From the NCBI GenBank assembly GCA_002007315.1, contig LNZQ01000133.1, forward strand, positions 1-23,186: a stretch of 23,186 nucleotides of DNA. Reading direction: 5' to 3'. This document shows positions 1-7,260 of the stretch, one piece after another. The translations under genes were made by a program, and so were the position numbers. The stretch comes from Epulopiscium sp. Nele67-Bin004 (GTDB lineage: Bacteria; Bacillota_A; Clostridia; Lachnospirales; Cellulosilyticaceae). The notes under the pieces were generated by a model. The model ran no database searches, was not told the DNA's origin, and saw nothing but the letters and a program-made list of their open reading frames with translations. The first letter of the stretch is position 1. Each line of letters starts with the position of its first letter.

Positions 1-978
1 AATTCAGTTATAACTACACCAGTACTAAATAGAGAATATTATATTAACAACTTTATACAATATGATGGTAAGATATATAAGTGTAGCGTAGAAACCATTA
101 AATGGGAAGGTGAACTGACAAGTGAGTGGGCAGAATATGGTGGCGGTGATGCGATAATCAACCCTGAAGATTTCCCAAGCTCAAATGCATATATAGAATT
201 AATGGGTTTATGGTATAAAACATTTAATGGTGAAATAGAAGCAACATCGATTTCCAAAGGTGACATGATACGTATTGATTATGCTGATACGTGGCAAGGT
301 CATGCTGAAAATGAATCCTATGCTTATAACGAATTTGCTAAAAACTTAACAACTATCTTCCCAGACGGTAATGCTGTATATATTGCAACTGAAGATTTTG
401 AATTTAATCAAGATTGGAATGTTGAAACTCAGACTGCTAAAGTGATGAAAATTACTGAAACAGAACAAGTTGAAGTAGTCGAAGATATATATGATAACTC
501 AATTACAGACATGTATCAAATCTTTGTTAAAATTGTTAAGGGTGAGCTAGAAACTTATAAAGTTGCACCAAATGCAGCTATTCAGGTTTATAGTTCTTAT
601 TGGGAATATGATTATGATGCTGTTCTCACAAATAAAACCTCTGATGATATTATATTAACATCTGCAGATATTGTAACAGGTGCATGGTATAATGAAGATA
701 ATTGGAACAGACTTGATAATCCATTTGAAGAATATGATGATTCTGAATTACAGAATACTATCACAGCATTAACAGCAAGAGTTGAAGAATTAGAAAGCAA
801 AAAATATATGTTCATTGCAGATCCTTCTGATGTTGAAACAACATATAAAGCTGGAGATAAGGTATGGTGTGACGGAATTGTTTATGTGTGTGTATCTGCA
901 ACAGAAGTTATATTTACTGATCCTATAGATAGTGATCATTTTGTTATTGTTGATTATAAATATGATGATGGGTTATAA
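1..978 (+). CDS. Phage tail/virion structural protein, 5' partial
   Basis: The frame is open from the first base of the window, so the gene starts upstream; 325 codons are visible. I see modules of the kind common in Firmicutes phage tail proteins, in which an aromatic/Gly-rich stretch of type Y-x-G-K-I-Y-K-C or G-D-K-V-W-C-D-G-I-V-Y-V-C-V is followed by Trp. One lies near the window start (around nt 60-130) and one near the C-terminus (around nt 850-900). They resemble small carbohydrate-binding (CBM5/12-like) folds. A short coiled-coil-like stretch precedes the last module (around nt 730-800). The stop is 3 nt before the next fibre-like ORF, so the two are probably co-transcribed. A tail-fibre or baseplate-adaptor role is inference; no enzymatic motif is visible. 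Confidence 0.6.
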   Translation, partial: NSVITTPVLNREYYINNFIQYDGKIYKCSVETIKWEGELTSEWAEYGGGDAIINPEDFPSSNAYIELMGLWYKTFNGEIEATSISKGDMIRIDYADTWQGHAENESYAYNEFAKNLTTIFPDGNAVYIATEDFEFNQDWNVETQTAKVMKITETEQVEVVEDIYDNSITDMYQIFVKIVKGELETYKVAPNAAIQVYSSYWEYDYDAVLTNKTSDDIILTSADIVTGAWYNEDNWNRLDNPFEEYDDSELQNTITALTARVEELESKKYMFIADPSDVETTYKAGDKVWCDGIVYVCVSATEVIFTDPIDSDHFVIVDYKYDDGL

Positions 979-981
979 ACA

Positions 982-3081
982 ATGCGCAGAATTATTATAG
1001 AAGATATAAACACAATTTATGATGAACTTGAGAAATTAAGAAATGTAACCGATGATGCCATTGAGATAGTCTTAGCAGATGAAGTTGATGTTAAAAATAT
1101 ATCAAACTCAATAGCGATGGATACAAAGAACTATATAAAGTACACATCCGGAAGATGTGTTGTATGGGGAATACGTGGAGCGGGATCATCAACTGAAGAA
1201 ATAGCTATTACATTTCCAATAACATTATTACGTGCTGATTACAATATAACATTAACAGCTCAAGGAACAAGTGCTTTACAACTGAATGCCGCCAAATTTA
1301 ATGCTTCAACAATAACAACTTCAGGTTTCTCATATAGTCCTCAAGGTTGGGGTGGATCTGCTACAAGTGCGACCACATCACAGGCAAACTGGATATATTG
1401 GAAAGTTGAAGGGTGGTGGAGAGAACCACAAACAATGGAAAATGCTATTGATTCTTTTATATACGAACGACTTGATGCATTTGATTTTAATCAAATTGCA
1501 AACGATATGTATAACTTAAATGCATTAGAAATAGGAGCATTGCAATATTTCTGGAGCACACCAAGTGATTCGTGGGCTTTATGGGGCGGCACAATATTGG
1601 CTGATGTTGAATATCCTGACTATGCCGCTTGGGTTGACAAACATGATCCAACTTTAAGAGTTGATGAAGAACATTGTAAGACTCCAGGAACTGCTGGTGA
1701 CTTCTTACGTTCTGTTGGTTATGGCGATGATGTTGTTGGAACACATAGAGATGATGCAATAAGAAATATCAATGGAAGTTATACATTTAGAGGAGTTTAT
1801 GGAGATAATGGGTCGTCAGTAGGATTGCAAGGTGTATACAATGCATTTAAGTCCAGTGAAAATAAGCAAGAAACTAGTTGGGGCACTGCAATGGGTAACA
1901 CCGCCGCAACAATAAATATAGTATTTAACGCATCAGACTCTGTCCCAACATCAGATGAAAATAGACCAGTATATACAGCTTGTAATTTATATATTAAAGT
2001 AAAAAGCTCATCGGGTGATCTCAACAGTGTTGTACTTGAAAAACTTAGCAACAATGATATTATCGTTCTTGATGGAGAAACTGGAGAAATCCACATCAAC
2101 CCAACTCCAGCTGAACTTGAAGAATTTAAAGCTAAAAAACAAAAATTTGACAACTACAAAGCTGAACTTTTAAAACTTATCGGTACAAAAAGCGAAAGTG
2201 TTGACGGAGTTGAAATTGAAATTTGTGCAAACATAGGTTCTCCAAACGACGTTGCAGCAGTAAACAAAAATGACGCTGAAGGTATTGGTCTATTTAGAAG
2301 TGAGTTTTTATATATGGACGGACACAGACTTCCAACTGAAGATGAGCAATTTGAGGCGTACAAAGCAGCAGTTGAAGGCTTAAACGGAAAACGTGTTATC
2401 ATCAGAACGCTAGACGTTGGTGGGGATAAAGAAATTCCATACCTAAACATTCCTAAAGAAGAAAACCCATTTTTAGGATACCGTGCAATCCGTGTTTGTC
2501 TTGCTGAAACTGATATGTTCAAAACTCAACTTAGAGCACTACTTCGTTCAAGTGCATTCGGAAAACTTGCGATTATGTTCCCAATGATTATTTCTGTAAA
2601 AGAAATTATCGACGCAAAAAAACTTCTTGCAGAATGTAAAGCTGAACTTATTGCGGAAGGGCACACAATTAGCGACGATATCGAAATCGGGGTTATGATT
2701 GAAACTCCAGCGGCAATTATGGTAGGTGATATGCTTGCGCAAGAAGTTGATTTCTTCAGTATCGGAACAAACGACCTTACTCAATACATTCTTGCAGCTG
2801 ATAGAATGAACACAAAAATCGCTTACTTGTATGATACGCTAAATCCTGCTGTACTTCGTGCAATCAAACAAATTGCGGACTATGCACACAACGCTGGTAT
2901 CTGGATTGGTATTTGTGGTGAAGCTGGTGCAGACACTAGACTTACTGGGTTCTTTATGGCTATCGGAATTGATGAGCTTTCTGTAAGCCCAGGGGCAGTT
3001 TTAGAAGTTAGAAAAACTGTTCAATCTATAAACGTTGCAGAAGAAAAGAAAAAATTAGATGAGTTTTTAACAAACTGCTAA
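982..3081 (+). CDS. Chimeric ORF: phage tail fibre fused in frame to C-terminal PTS enzyme I
   Basis: This is a 699-codon frame with two unrelated halves. Residues 1 to about 341 look like a phage tail fibre: a helical N-terminus, a Gly/Ser/Thr-rich middle, and a C-terminal part with H-R-D-D-A-I-R-N, G-x-Y-x-F-R-G and the fibre-end pattern F-N-A-S-x-x-V-P-T-S-D-E-N-R-P (about 315-329). From about residue 351 the protein is the C-terminal part of PEP-protein phosphotransferase (enzyme I), with R-S-E-F-L (439-443), R-T-L-D-V-G-G-D (475-482), G-T-N-D-L-T-Q-Y (595-602) and G-I-C-G-E (643-647, active-site Cys). The enzyme I HPr-binding domain and phospho-acceptor His domain are absent, so it should not work as a normal enzyme I. 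No strong ribosome binding site precedes the ATG. It could be an insertion boundary or an assembly chimera. Confidence 0.75.
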   Translation: MRRIIIEDINTIYDELEKLRNVTDDAIEIVLADEVDVKNISNSIAMDTKNYIKYTSGRCVVWGIRGAGSSTEEIAITFPITLLRADYNITLTAQGTSALQLNAAKFNASTITTSGFSYSPQGWGGSATSATTSQANWIYWKVEGWWREPQTMENAIDSFIYERLDAFDFNQIANDMYNLNALEIGALQYFWSTPSDSWALWGGTILADVEYPDYAAWVDKHDPTLRVDEEHCKTPGTAGDFLRSVGYGDDVVGTHRDDAIRNINGSYTFRGVYGDNGSSVGLQGVYNAFKSSENKQETSWGTAMGNTAATINIVFNASDSVPTSDENRPVYTACNLYIKVKSSSGDLNSVVLEKLSNNDIIVLDGETGEIHINPTPAELEEFKAKKQKFDNYKAELLKLIGTKSESVDGVEIEICANIGSPNDVAAVNKNDAEGIGLFRSEFLYMDGHRLPTEDEQFEAYKAAVEGLNGKRVIIRTLDVGGDKEIPYLNIPKEENPFLGYRAIRVCLAETDMFKTQLRALLRSSAFGKLAIMFPMIISVKEIIDAKKLLAECKAELIAEGHTISDDIEIGVMIETPAAIMVGDMLAQEVDFFSIGTNDLTQYILAADRMNTKIAYLYDTLNPAVLRAIKQIADYAHNAGIWIGICGEAGADTRLTGFFMAIGIDELSVSPGAVLEVRKTVQSINVAEEKKKLDEFLTNC
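2032..3081 (+). pseudogene. ptsI: ptsI 3' fragment (PEP-binding/dimerisation domain of enzyme I)
   Basis: This is the host-derived part of the chimeric frame. It begins near the segment equivalent to about residue 210-220 of E. coli enzyme I (N-N-D-I-I-V-L-D-G-E-T-G-E) and continues to a normal-looking C-terminus. PEP-binding arginines, the N-D-L-T-Q-Y motif and the catalytic Cys are intact. The swivelling His domain (G-G-x-x-S-H motif) and the helical HPr-binding domain are missing upstream. Enzyme I transfers phosphate from PEP to HPr at the start of all PTS sugar uptake, so the cell needs a full copy elsewhere or this locus is misjoined. The fragment ends at a good terminator, as expected for the authentic 3' end of ptsI. 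Confidence 0.8.
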
Positions 3082-3084
3082 TAC

Positions 3085-3118
3085 AAAAAAGACGGTCAGC
3101 GGGCCGTCCTTTTTTTTG
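3085..3118 (+). terminator. Intrinsic terminator of the ptsI 3' end
   Basis: GACGGTC (3091-3097) pairs with GGCCGTC (3102-3108) over a 4-nt loop and is followed by a run of eight T. It begins 9 nt after the stop codon. The stem belongs to the same palindrome family as the repeats that follow. Confidence 0.85.
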
Positions 3119-3269
3119 GCATAAAAATCGGGCGGATTTTTGGCATAAAAAAGCGGGCGGCCAATGACCGCCCCTACGATTGGATATCCATATATAAAAA
3201 TATGCGATTGGATATCCATATAGGATTTTACCTGTACGGACGGTCACCGGCCGTCCTGTTGGATATATG
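3118..3269. repeat. Cluster of palindromic GC-rich repeats and direct repeats
   Basis: This intergenic stretch is built of repeats. GGGCGGCCAATGACCGCCC lies at 3155-3173 and the related palindrome GGACGGTCACCGGCCGTCC at 3238-3256. GGCATAAAAA occurs at 3118-3127 and 3142-3151, each followed by CGGGCGG. An 18-bp direct repeat, CGATTGGATATCCATATA, occurs at 3177-3194 and 3205-3222, with a partial third copy (TTGGATAT) near 3259. The palindromes can fold in RNA from either strand and lie between converging ptsI and fba, so they may act as terminators. The same 19-mer recurs in reverse complement at 16767-16785. Confidence 0.85.
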
Positions 3270-3277
3270 AATTTAGA

Positions 3278-4141
3278 TTATGCTTTATTTACTGAACCGA
3301 AAAGTTCCATTTTTTCTTTAACAGTGTCTTTAATTGCTTGGAAACCTGGAGCAAGAAGTTTACGTGGGTCAAACCCTTTACCTTCAAGGTCTTTACCAGC
3401 TTCGATATATTTACGAGTTGCCGCTGCAAAAGTAAGTTGGCACTCAGTGTTTACATTAATTTTACAAACTCCAAGAGAGATTGCTTTTTGAATCATATCT
3501 TCAGGAATACCAGTTCCACCGTGAAGAACTAATGGCATTTTTCCAGTTTCGCCTTTGATAGCTTCAAGAGCATCAAACTCAAGTCCTGGCCAGTTGTCTG
3601 GATATTGTCCGTGAATGTTACCGATACCTGCTGCAAGCATATCAACGCCAAGGTCAGCAATCATTTTACATTCAGCTGGGTCAGCAACTTCACCTGTACC
3701 AACAACTCCGTCTTCTTCCCCACCGATTGAACCAACTTCTGCTTCAACTGATGCACCTTTTGCTTTTGCAAATTCGATGATTTTTTTAGTTTTTTCGATG
3801 TTTTCGTCAATTGAGTAGTGAGAACCATCAAACATAACTGATGAGAAACCAGCTTCAAGTACAGCTTGTGCACCTTCAAAACTACCGTGGTCTAAGTGTA
3901 GTGCAACTGGAACAGTAATTTTTTGTTCTTCGATTAGTCCGTTTACCATACCAACAACAGTTTTGTAACCACCCATATATTTTCCTGCACCTTCAGATAC
4001 ACCAAGGATTACAGGTGAGTTGCACTCTTGTGCAGTAAGTAATACAGCTTTTGTCCACTCAAGGTTGTTGATGTTAAATTGACCAACTGCGTAATGACCT
4101 TCTTTTGCTTTTGTTAACATTTCTTTTGCTGAAACTAACAT
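3278..4141 (-). CDS. fba: Class II fructose-1,6-bisphosphate aldolase
   Basis: The enzyme cleaves fructose-1,6-bisphosphate to dihydroxyacetone phosphate and glyceraldehyde-3-phosphate in glycolysis, using a divalent metal (usually zinc), in the cytoplasm. The 287-residue length matches the class II FbaA/GatY family. Visible motifs are L-H-L-D-H-G (81-86; catalytic Asp84 and metal-ligand His85), Glu135, His177 in I-H-G, the L-H-G-G-T-G motif (206-211; metal-ligand His207 and phosphate-binding glycines) and N-V-N-T (229-232). The ATG at 4141 has a GGAGG site at 4151-4155. It is convergent with the ptsI fragment and divergent from spoVA. A tagatose-bisphosphate aldolase relative is possible from family similarity, but this sequence and context favour FBP aldolase. 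Confidence 0.93.
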   Translation of the reverse strand: MLVSAKEMLTKAKEGHYAVGQFNINNLEWTKAVLLTAQECNSPVILGVSEGAGKYMGGYKTVVGMVNGLIEEQKITVPVALHLDHGSFEGAQAVLEAGFSSVMFDGSHYSIDENIEKTKKIIEFAKAKGASVEAEVGSIGGEEDGVVGTGEVADPAECKMIADLGVDMLAAGIGNIHGQYPDNWPGLEFDALEAIKGETGKMPLVLHGGTGIPEDMIQKAISLGVCKINVNTECQLTFAAATRKYIEAGKDLEGKGFDPRKLLAPGFQAIKDTVKEKMELFGSVNKA

Positions 4142-4171
4142 AAAATGATACCTCCAAAAAGTTTTATTTTT

Positions 4172-4203
4172 AAGTAGTATTACCCTACTTCACTATTATT
4201 ATA
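4172..4203 (-). promoter_or_regulatory. fba -10 element and leader inverted repeat
   Basis: On the minus strand a TATAAT hexamer lies at 4203-4198. Just downstream is an inverted repeat with arms AAGTAG and CTACTT (4172-4177 and 4185-4190) separated by 7 nt. The -35 region at the usual distance is a poor match. The repeat between promoter and ribosome binding site could be an operator, which is inference. Confidence 0.45.
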
Positions 4204-4262
4204 ACTCATTCACGAAAGAAAAGAAATACAATTTTGTTATTTTTTTCACTAATTTTGTCAAT

Positions 4263-4291
4263 GTATATAAATTATGATTTGAGAAATACTA
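4263..4291 (+). promoter_or_regulatory. Candidate sigma-G-type promoter of the spoVA operon
   Basis: GTATA (4263-4267) and AATACTA (4285-4291) resemble the forespore sigma-G/sigma-F pattern (G-H-A-T-R and C-A-T-n-n-T-A), with 17 bp between them. Transcription would start about 10 nt before the ribosome binding site. The spoVA operon of Bacillus subtilis is sigma-G dependent, which fits. The match is by eye on AT-rich DNA. Confidence 0.4.
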
Positions 4292-4307
4292 GAAATACGC
4301 ATACTTG

Positions 4308-4324
4308 AAAGGAGGATTATTATA
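4308..4324 (+). promoter_or_regulatory. Ribosome binding site that selects an AUA start for spoVAA
   Basis: AAAGGAGG (4308-4315) is followed after 6 nt by ATA (4322-4324), in frame with spoVAA. No ATG, GTG or TTG lies between this site and codon 21. In-frame ATT codons at 4319 and 4328 are worse spaced. The first standard start, GTG at 4382, has no ribosome binding site and would delete conserved residues. Confidence 0.6.
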
Positions 4325-4951
4325 AATATTTACATTAAACTATTTAAAAAGACAGAAATTATAGCCAACACTCATATAAAAGTGGGAGATGTAGCAGAAA
4401 TAATCACACAAAATAAAGAACAACAAAAAATTATACAACAACTTATCGTTAGAAATATTCCAAGCGACAAAAAAGCAAATTATTTGATAACGATTATGGA
4501 CGTTGTTAAAGTTGTTCAAAAAAAATATAAAGACGCAAATATAATACCACTTGGCGAAACCGATAGTATGGTTCAATATGAGCCGACACAGCCTAAGCCA
4601 AACAAACTTTGGGAACTTACAAAAGTTTTAGGCATTTGTTTAGTCGTGTTTGCAGGGTCTAGCGTGGCAATTATGGCGTATCAAGTCGACACATCGTTTG
4701 CCAAAACGCTATCAATGTTGTACAAAGTTTTTACGGGTGAGGTTGATCCAAACCCCGAATGGATAACAGTTCCGTTTTCGCTTGGTATGCCGATTGGGGT
4801 ATTGTTATTTTTTAATCACATTGGTTTCAAAAAAATTACAAACGACCCTACTCCTATCGAAGTTGAAATTGATGTTTACGAAGATGAAATTGATACGACG
4901 ATAATTGATGTTATGGCTAACAATAGGCGTGAGGGGCAAAAACCATGGTAG
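4322..4951 (+). CDS. spoVAA: Stage V sporulation protein AA
   Basis: SpoVAA is part of the SpoVA complex of the spore inner membrane, which moves calcium-dipicolinate into the forespore and releases it at germination. Counting from the ATA at 4322 the protein has 209 residues, close to the 206 of B. subtilis SpoVAA. The N-terminal Y-I-K-L-F and V-G-D-V-A-E-I segments match the family start (I-F-I-R-L and V-G-D-A-A-Q-I in B. subtilis). Two hydrophobic segments occupy roughly residues 99-120 and 140-165. The start choice is unusual (see the ribosome-binding-site entry); a GTG start at 4382 would lose 20 conserved-looking residues. The stop overlaps the spoVAB start by 7 nt, indicating translational coupling. 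Confidence 0.85.
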   Translation: MNIYIKLFKKTEIIANTHIKVGDVAEIITQNKEQQKIIQQLIVRNIPSDKKANYLITIMDVVKVVQKKYKDANIIPLGETDSMVQYEPTQPKPNKLWELTKVLGICLVVFAGSSVAIMAYQVDTSFAKTLSMLYKVFTGEVDPNPEWITVPFSLGMPIGVLLFFNHIGFKKITNDPTPIEVEIDVYEDEIDTTIIDVMANNRREGQKPW

Positions 4952-5382
4952 GAAAACTGTTTTGTGTTATTTGGGGAGCTAGTGGCGGGCTAACTATTGC
5001 GGCAGCGCTTATGTCATTTGTTACAGAAATTGGGGTTATCCCTCGTATGATGGAACGTGGCCAAATACAAAAATATTTTATGGTTGTTGCAAATGCGGCA
5101 ATTCTTGGCATTTTGTTTGGAACGGTAGCTATACAATTTGAAATTTCTGTAATAATACCAAAATTTTGTGTTGTAATATTTGGGCTTGCTACAGGTATTT
5201 TTATGGGCTGTCTTGCAATTTCGCTTGCCGAAGTTTTGAATATGTTTCCCGTTATCGGCAGGCGACTGAAAATAAAAAAAGGTATGCGACTGTTTGTTAT
5301 ATCTTTTGCAATTGGCAAACTTGTTGGGGCGTTATATTTTTGGCTTATGCCTGGGTTTGTAACAATTGTATTACGAAATTAG
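4945..5382 (+). CDS. spoVAB: Stage V sporulation protein AB
   Basis: This is a 145-residue, strongly hydrophobic protein with about four membrane segments. Length and position match B. subtilis SpoVAB (141 aa), a membrane subunit of the dipicolinate transport complex. The ATG at 4945 lies inside the end of spoVAA, with GAGGGG upstream as ribosome binding site. The C-terminal part holds a short basic loop (R-R-L-K-I-K-K) between two membrane segments. Identification rests on size, topology and the fixed gene order AA-AB-AC-AD-AE; sequence motifs in this family are weak. Confidence 0.85.
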   Translation: MVGKLFCVIWGASGGLTIAAALMSFVTEIGVIPRMMERGQIQKYFMVVANAAILGILFGTVAIQFEISVIIPKFCVVIFGLATGIFMGCLAISLAEVLNMFPVIGRRLKIKKGMRLFVISFAIGKLVGALYFWLMPGFVTIVLRN

Positions 5383-5391
5383 GAGGTTTTT

Positions 5392-5835
5392 ATGAACGAT
5401 GTTAATTCTTTAAAAAAAGATTATCAAACGATAGTTGACGAGCATTCTCCAAAAAACAACGTGTGGCTAAATTCGTTTAGAGCGTTTTGGGTTGGGGGCA
5501 CAATTTGCGTTATCGGGCAACTTATCGACACAGGTTACACTTATCTTGGGCTAAACGACGGACATGTTGGAAGTGCAACTACAGTTACCCTTATACTTAT
5601 CGGGTCAATATTAACAGCATTAAATATTTACGATAAAATAGGAAATTATGCTGGTGCAGGTAGCATCGTACCAATTACAGGGTTTGCAAATTCTATCGTT
5701 AGTGCAGCTATGGAGTTTAAACGTGAAGGGTTGATTTACGGTATGGGAGCAAAAATGTTTAGCATTGCGGGTCCCGTCATCGTATTTGGAACGATAGCAA
5801 GTGTAATTGTCGGAATTATATACTATATTTGGTAA
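5392..5835 (+). CDS. spoVAC: Stage V sporulation protein AC
   Basis: The 147-residue membrane protein carries the SpoVAC/SpoVAE family pattern: F-W-V-G-G-T-I-C-V-I-G-Q near residue 30, then Y-A-G-A-G-S-I-V-P-I-T-G-F-A-N-S and G-A-K-M-F-S-I-A-G-P-V. In B. subtilis SpoVAC acts as a mechanosensitive channel in the spore inner membrane through which dipicolinate passes. AGGAGG (5382-5387) precedes the ATG and overlaps the spoVAB stop. It shares the G-G-T-I-C, I-G-Q and G-A-G patterns with spoVAE three genes downstream, the expected paralogy within the operon. Confidence 0.93.
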   Translation: MNDVNSLKKDYQTIVDEHSPKNNVWLNSFRAFWVGGTICVIGQLIDTGYTYLGLNDGHVGSATTVTLILIGSILTALNIYDKIGNYAGAGSIVPITGFANSIVSAAMEFKREGLIYGMGAKMFSIAGPVIVFGTIASVIVGIIYYIW

Positions 5836-5846
5836 AGGAGAAAATT

Positions 5847-6854
5847 GTGGCTAAACATATAGGAAAACAAACGATTAAATTTTCAAATCCGCCAGTTATA
5901 ACATACACACATTCGGCGGCAGGACCAAAAGAAACTAGTGGCCCTATGGGGCAATATTTTCATACAAAGTTTGGTGATGAGCTTATAAATGAAAAAACTT
6001 GGGAAAAAGCCGAGGCTCAAATGATTAAGCAAACTATACAAAATTTGTTGCTTGAGTCTGGCAAAAAAGCCGAGGACATCAATTATATAGTGTCTGGTGA
6101 CTTGCAAAATCAAATTAATGCGACGCACTTTGGGGTCAAAGACTTCAACATTCCGCTGTTTGGTATATACGGAGCGTGTTCGTCTATGGGTGAAGCTATG
6201 GGGCTTGCAGCGACACTTGTTGGGACAGGCGTTGCCACGTCTGTCATTGCGGGTGCAAGCAGTCATTATTGTACGGCTGAACGCCAGTTTAGAACGCCTA
6301 TGGAATATGGCGGTCAACGCACGATGACGCAACAATGGACAGTTACGGGTTGTGGATACGTGCTTATTGAACCAACTGGCGACGGTCCAAAAATTGAAAG
6401 TATTACGACGGGGAAAATTGTCGATTTTGAAATAACTGACGTTACAAATATGGGGGCTGTTATGGCACCAGCGGCAATTGATACGATTTTTACTCACCTG
6501 AACGACACAAATCAACAAGCGAGTGACTATGACGCAATTATTACGGGCGACCTTGGCAATTGTGGCAAAGCGATTGTTCTTGATATGGCAAAAAAACTTG
6601 GGGTTGACTTGTCTAAAATTTTTCACGACTGCGGAGCGATGATGTACGATGAAAGCAAGCAAGATACGCATTGTGGTGCAAGCGGTTGCGGGTGTAGTGC
6701 ATCTATATTTTCAAGTTATTGGTACAAAAGTTTAGTTGAAGGCAAGTTTAAAAAAATATTGCTTGTGCCAACAGGGGCATTGATGAGTTTGTGTTCGACG
6801 CAACAGGGCGAAAACATACTCGGAATTGCACACGCTGTTAGTATTAAAATGTAG
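5847..6854 (+). CDS. spoVAD: Stage V sporulation protein AD (dipicolinate-binding, thiolase fold)
   Basis: SpoVAD is the peripheral subunit that binds dipicolinic acid on the SpoVA complex; its fold is that of thiolases without that activity. From GTG at 5847 it has 335 residues (338 in B. subtilis). Conserved blocks are A-A-G-P-K-E (24-29), S-G-D-L-Q-N-Q (83-89), G-A-C-S-S-M (109-114), the E-R-Q-F-R-x-P-x-E-Y-G-G block, the M-A-P-A-A-x-D-T block, H-D-C-G-A-M and the Cys/Gly-rich G-A-S-G-C-G-C-S. I chose the GTG because AAAGGAG (5834-5840) sits 6 nt upstream; an in-frame TTG at 5829 would place that site inside the coding region. It follows the spoVAC stop by 11 nt. Confidence 0.95.
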   Translation: MAKHIGKQTIKFSNPPVITYTHSAAGPKETSGPMGQYFHTKFGDELINEKTWEKAEAQMIKQTIQNLLLESGKKAEDINYIVSGDLQNQINATHFGVKDFNIPLFGIYGACSSMGEAMGLAATLVGTGVATSVIAGASSHYCTAERQFRTPMEYGGQRTMTQQWTVTGCGYVLIEPTGDGPKIESITTGKIVDFEITDVTNMGAVMAPAAIDTIFTHLNDTNQQASDYDAIITGDLGNCGKAIVLDMAKKLGVDLSKIFHDCGAMMYDESKQDTHCGASGCGCSASIFSSYWYKSLVEGKFKKILLVPTGALMSLCSTQQGENILGIAHAVSIKM

Positions 6855-6866
6855 GGAGATAATAAA

Positions 6867-7223
6867 ATGGAATACGTTTGGGCATTTTTAGTTGGAGGTA
6901 CAATTTGTACTATTGGACAAATTATGCTTGACAGAACAAAACTTACTACTGGTCGAATTATGGTAATATTTTTGCTGTCAGGTGCTGTTTTAAGTGCTAT
7001 CGGGTGGTATGAGCCACTTGTGGACTTTGCGGGTGCAGGTGCAAGCGTCCCTATCGTCGGGTTTGGGCATGCGTTGGCACAAGGAGTTATTGATGAGGTT
7101 CAAAGCGAAGGTATTTTTGGAATATTAACAGGTGGGTTAAAAGCTACATCTGCGGGGATAACGGCGGCTATTGTGTTTGGATACGTTGCGGCGTTGTTAT
7201 CTAGTCCAAAAAGTAAATCATAA
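6867..7223 (+). CDS. spoVAE: Stage V sporulation protein AE (SpoVAEb type)
   Basis: This 118-residue membrane protein is related to SpoVAC, with F-L-V-G-G-T-I-C-T-I-G-Q at the start, F-A-G-A-G-A-S-V-P-I-V-G-F-G-H in the middle and about four hydrophobic segments. It matches the SpoVAEb subunit of the dipicolinate channel. GGGAGA precedes the ATG, 12 nt after spoVAD. It is the last gene: a terminator follows directly, and no spoVAEa or spoVAF gene follows here, unlike the B. subtilis operon. Confidence 0.93.
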   Translation: MEYVWAFLVGGTICTIGQIMLDRTKLTTGRIMVIFLLSGAVLSAIGWYEPLVDFAGAGASVPIVGFGHALAQGVIDEVQSEGIFGILTGGLKATSAGITAAIVFGYVAALLSSPKSKS

Positions 7224-7226
7224 AAA

Positions 7227-7260
7227 AGAGGACAACTGTCAAAAGTTGTCCTTTTTCTTT
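7227..7260. terminator. Shared bidirectional terminator between spoVAE and pdaA
   Basis: AGGACAACT (7229-7237) pairs perfectly with AGTTGTCCT (7244-7252) over a 6-nt loop. It is flanked by an A-run on the left and a T-run on the right, so it can end transcription from both strands. It lies between the converging spoVAE and pdaA stops, which are only 36 bp apart. Confidence 0.9.

Noticed and set aside
3177..3222. Two 18-bp direct repeats as a minimal CRISPR array
   Set aside because: Only two copies plus a fragment, 10-bp spacer, no cas genes; it belongs to the intergenic repeat cluster.
3026..3247. 73-codon minus-strand ORF across the ptsI terminator and repeats
   Set aside because: Its codons come from the palindromic repeats and it has no ribosome binding site.
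5883..6671. 262-codon minus-strand ORF opposite spoVAD
   Set aside because: It is a shadow of spoVAD: no ribosome binding site, basic low-complexity translation, and the plus-strand gene is a clear family member.
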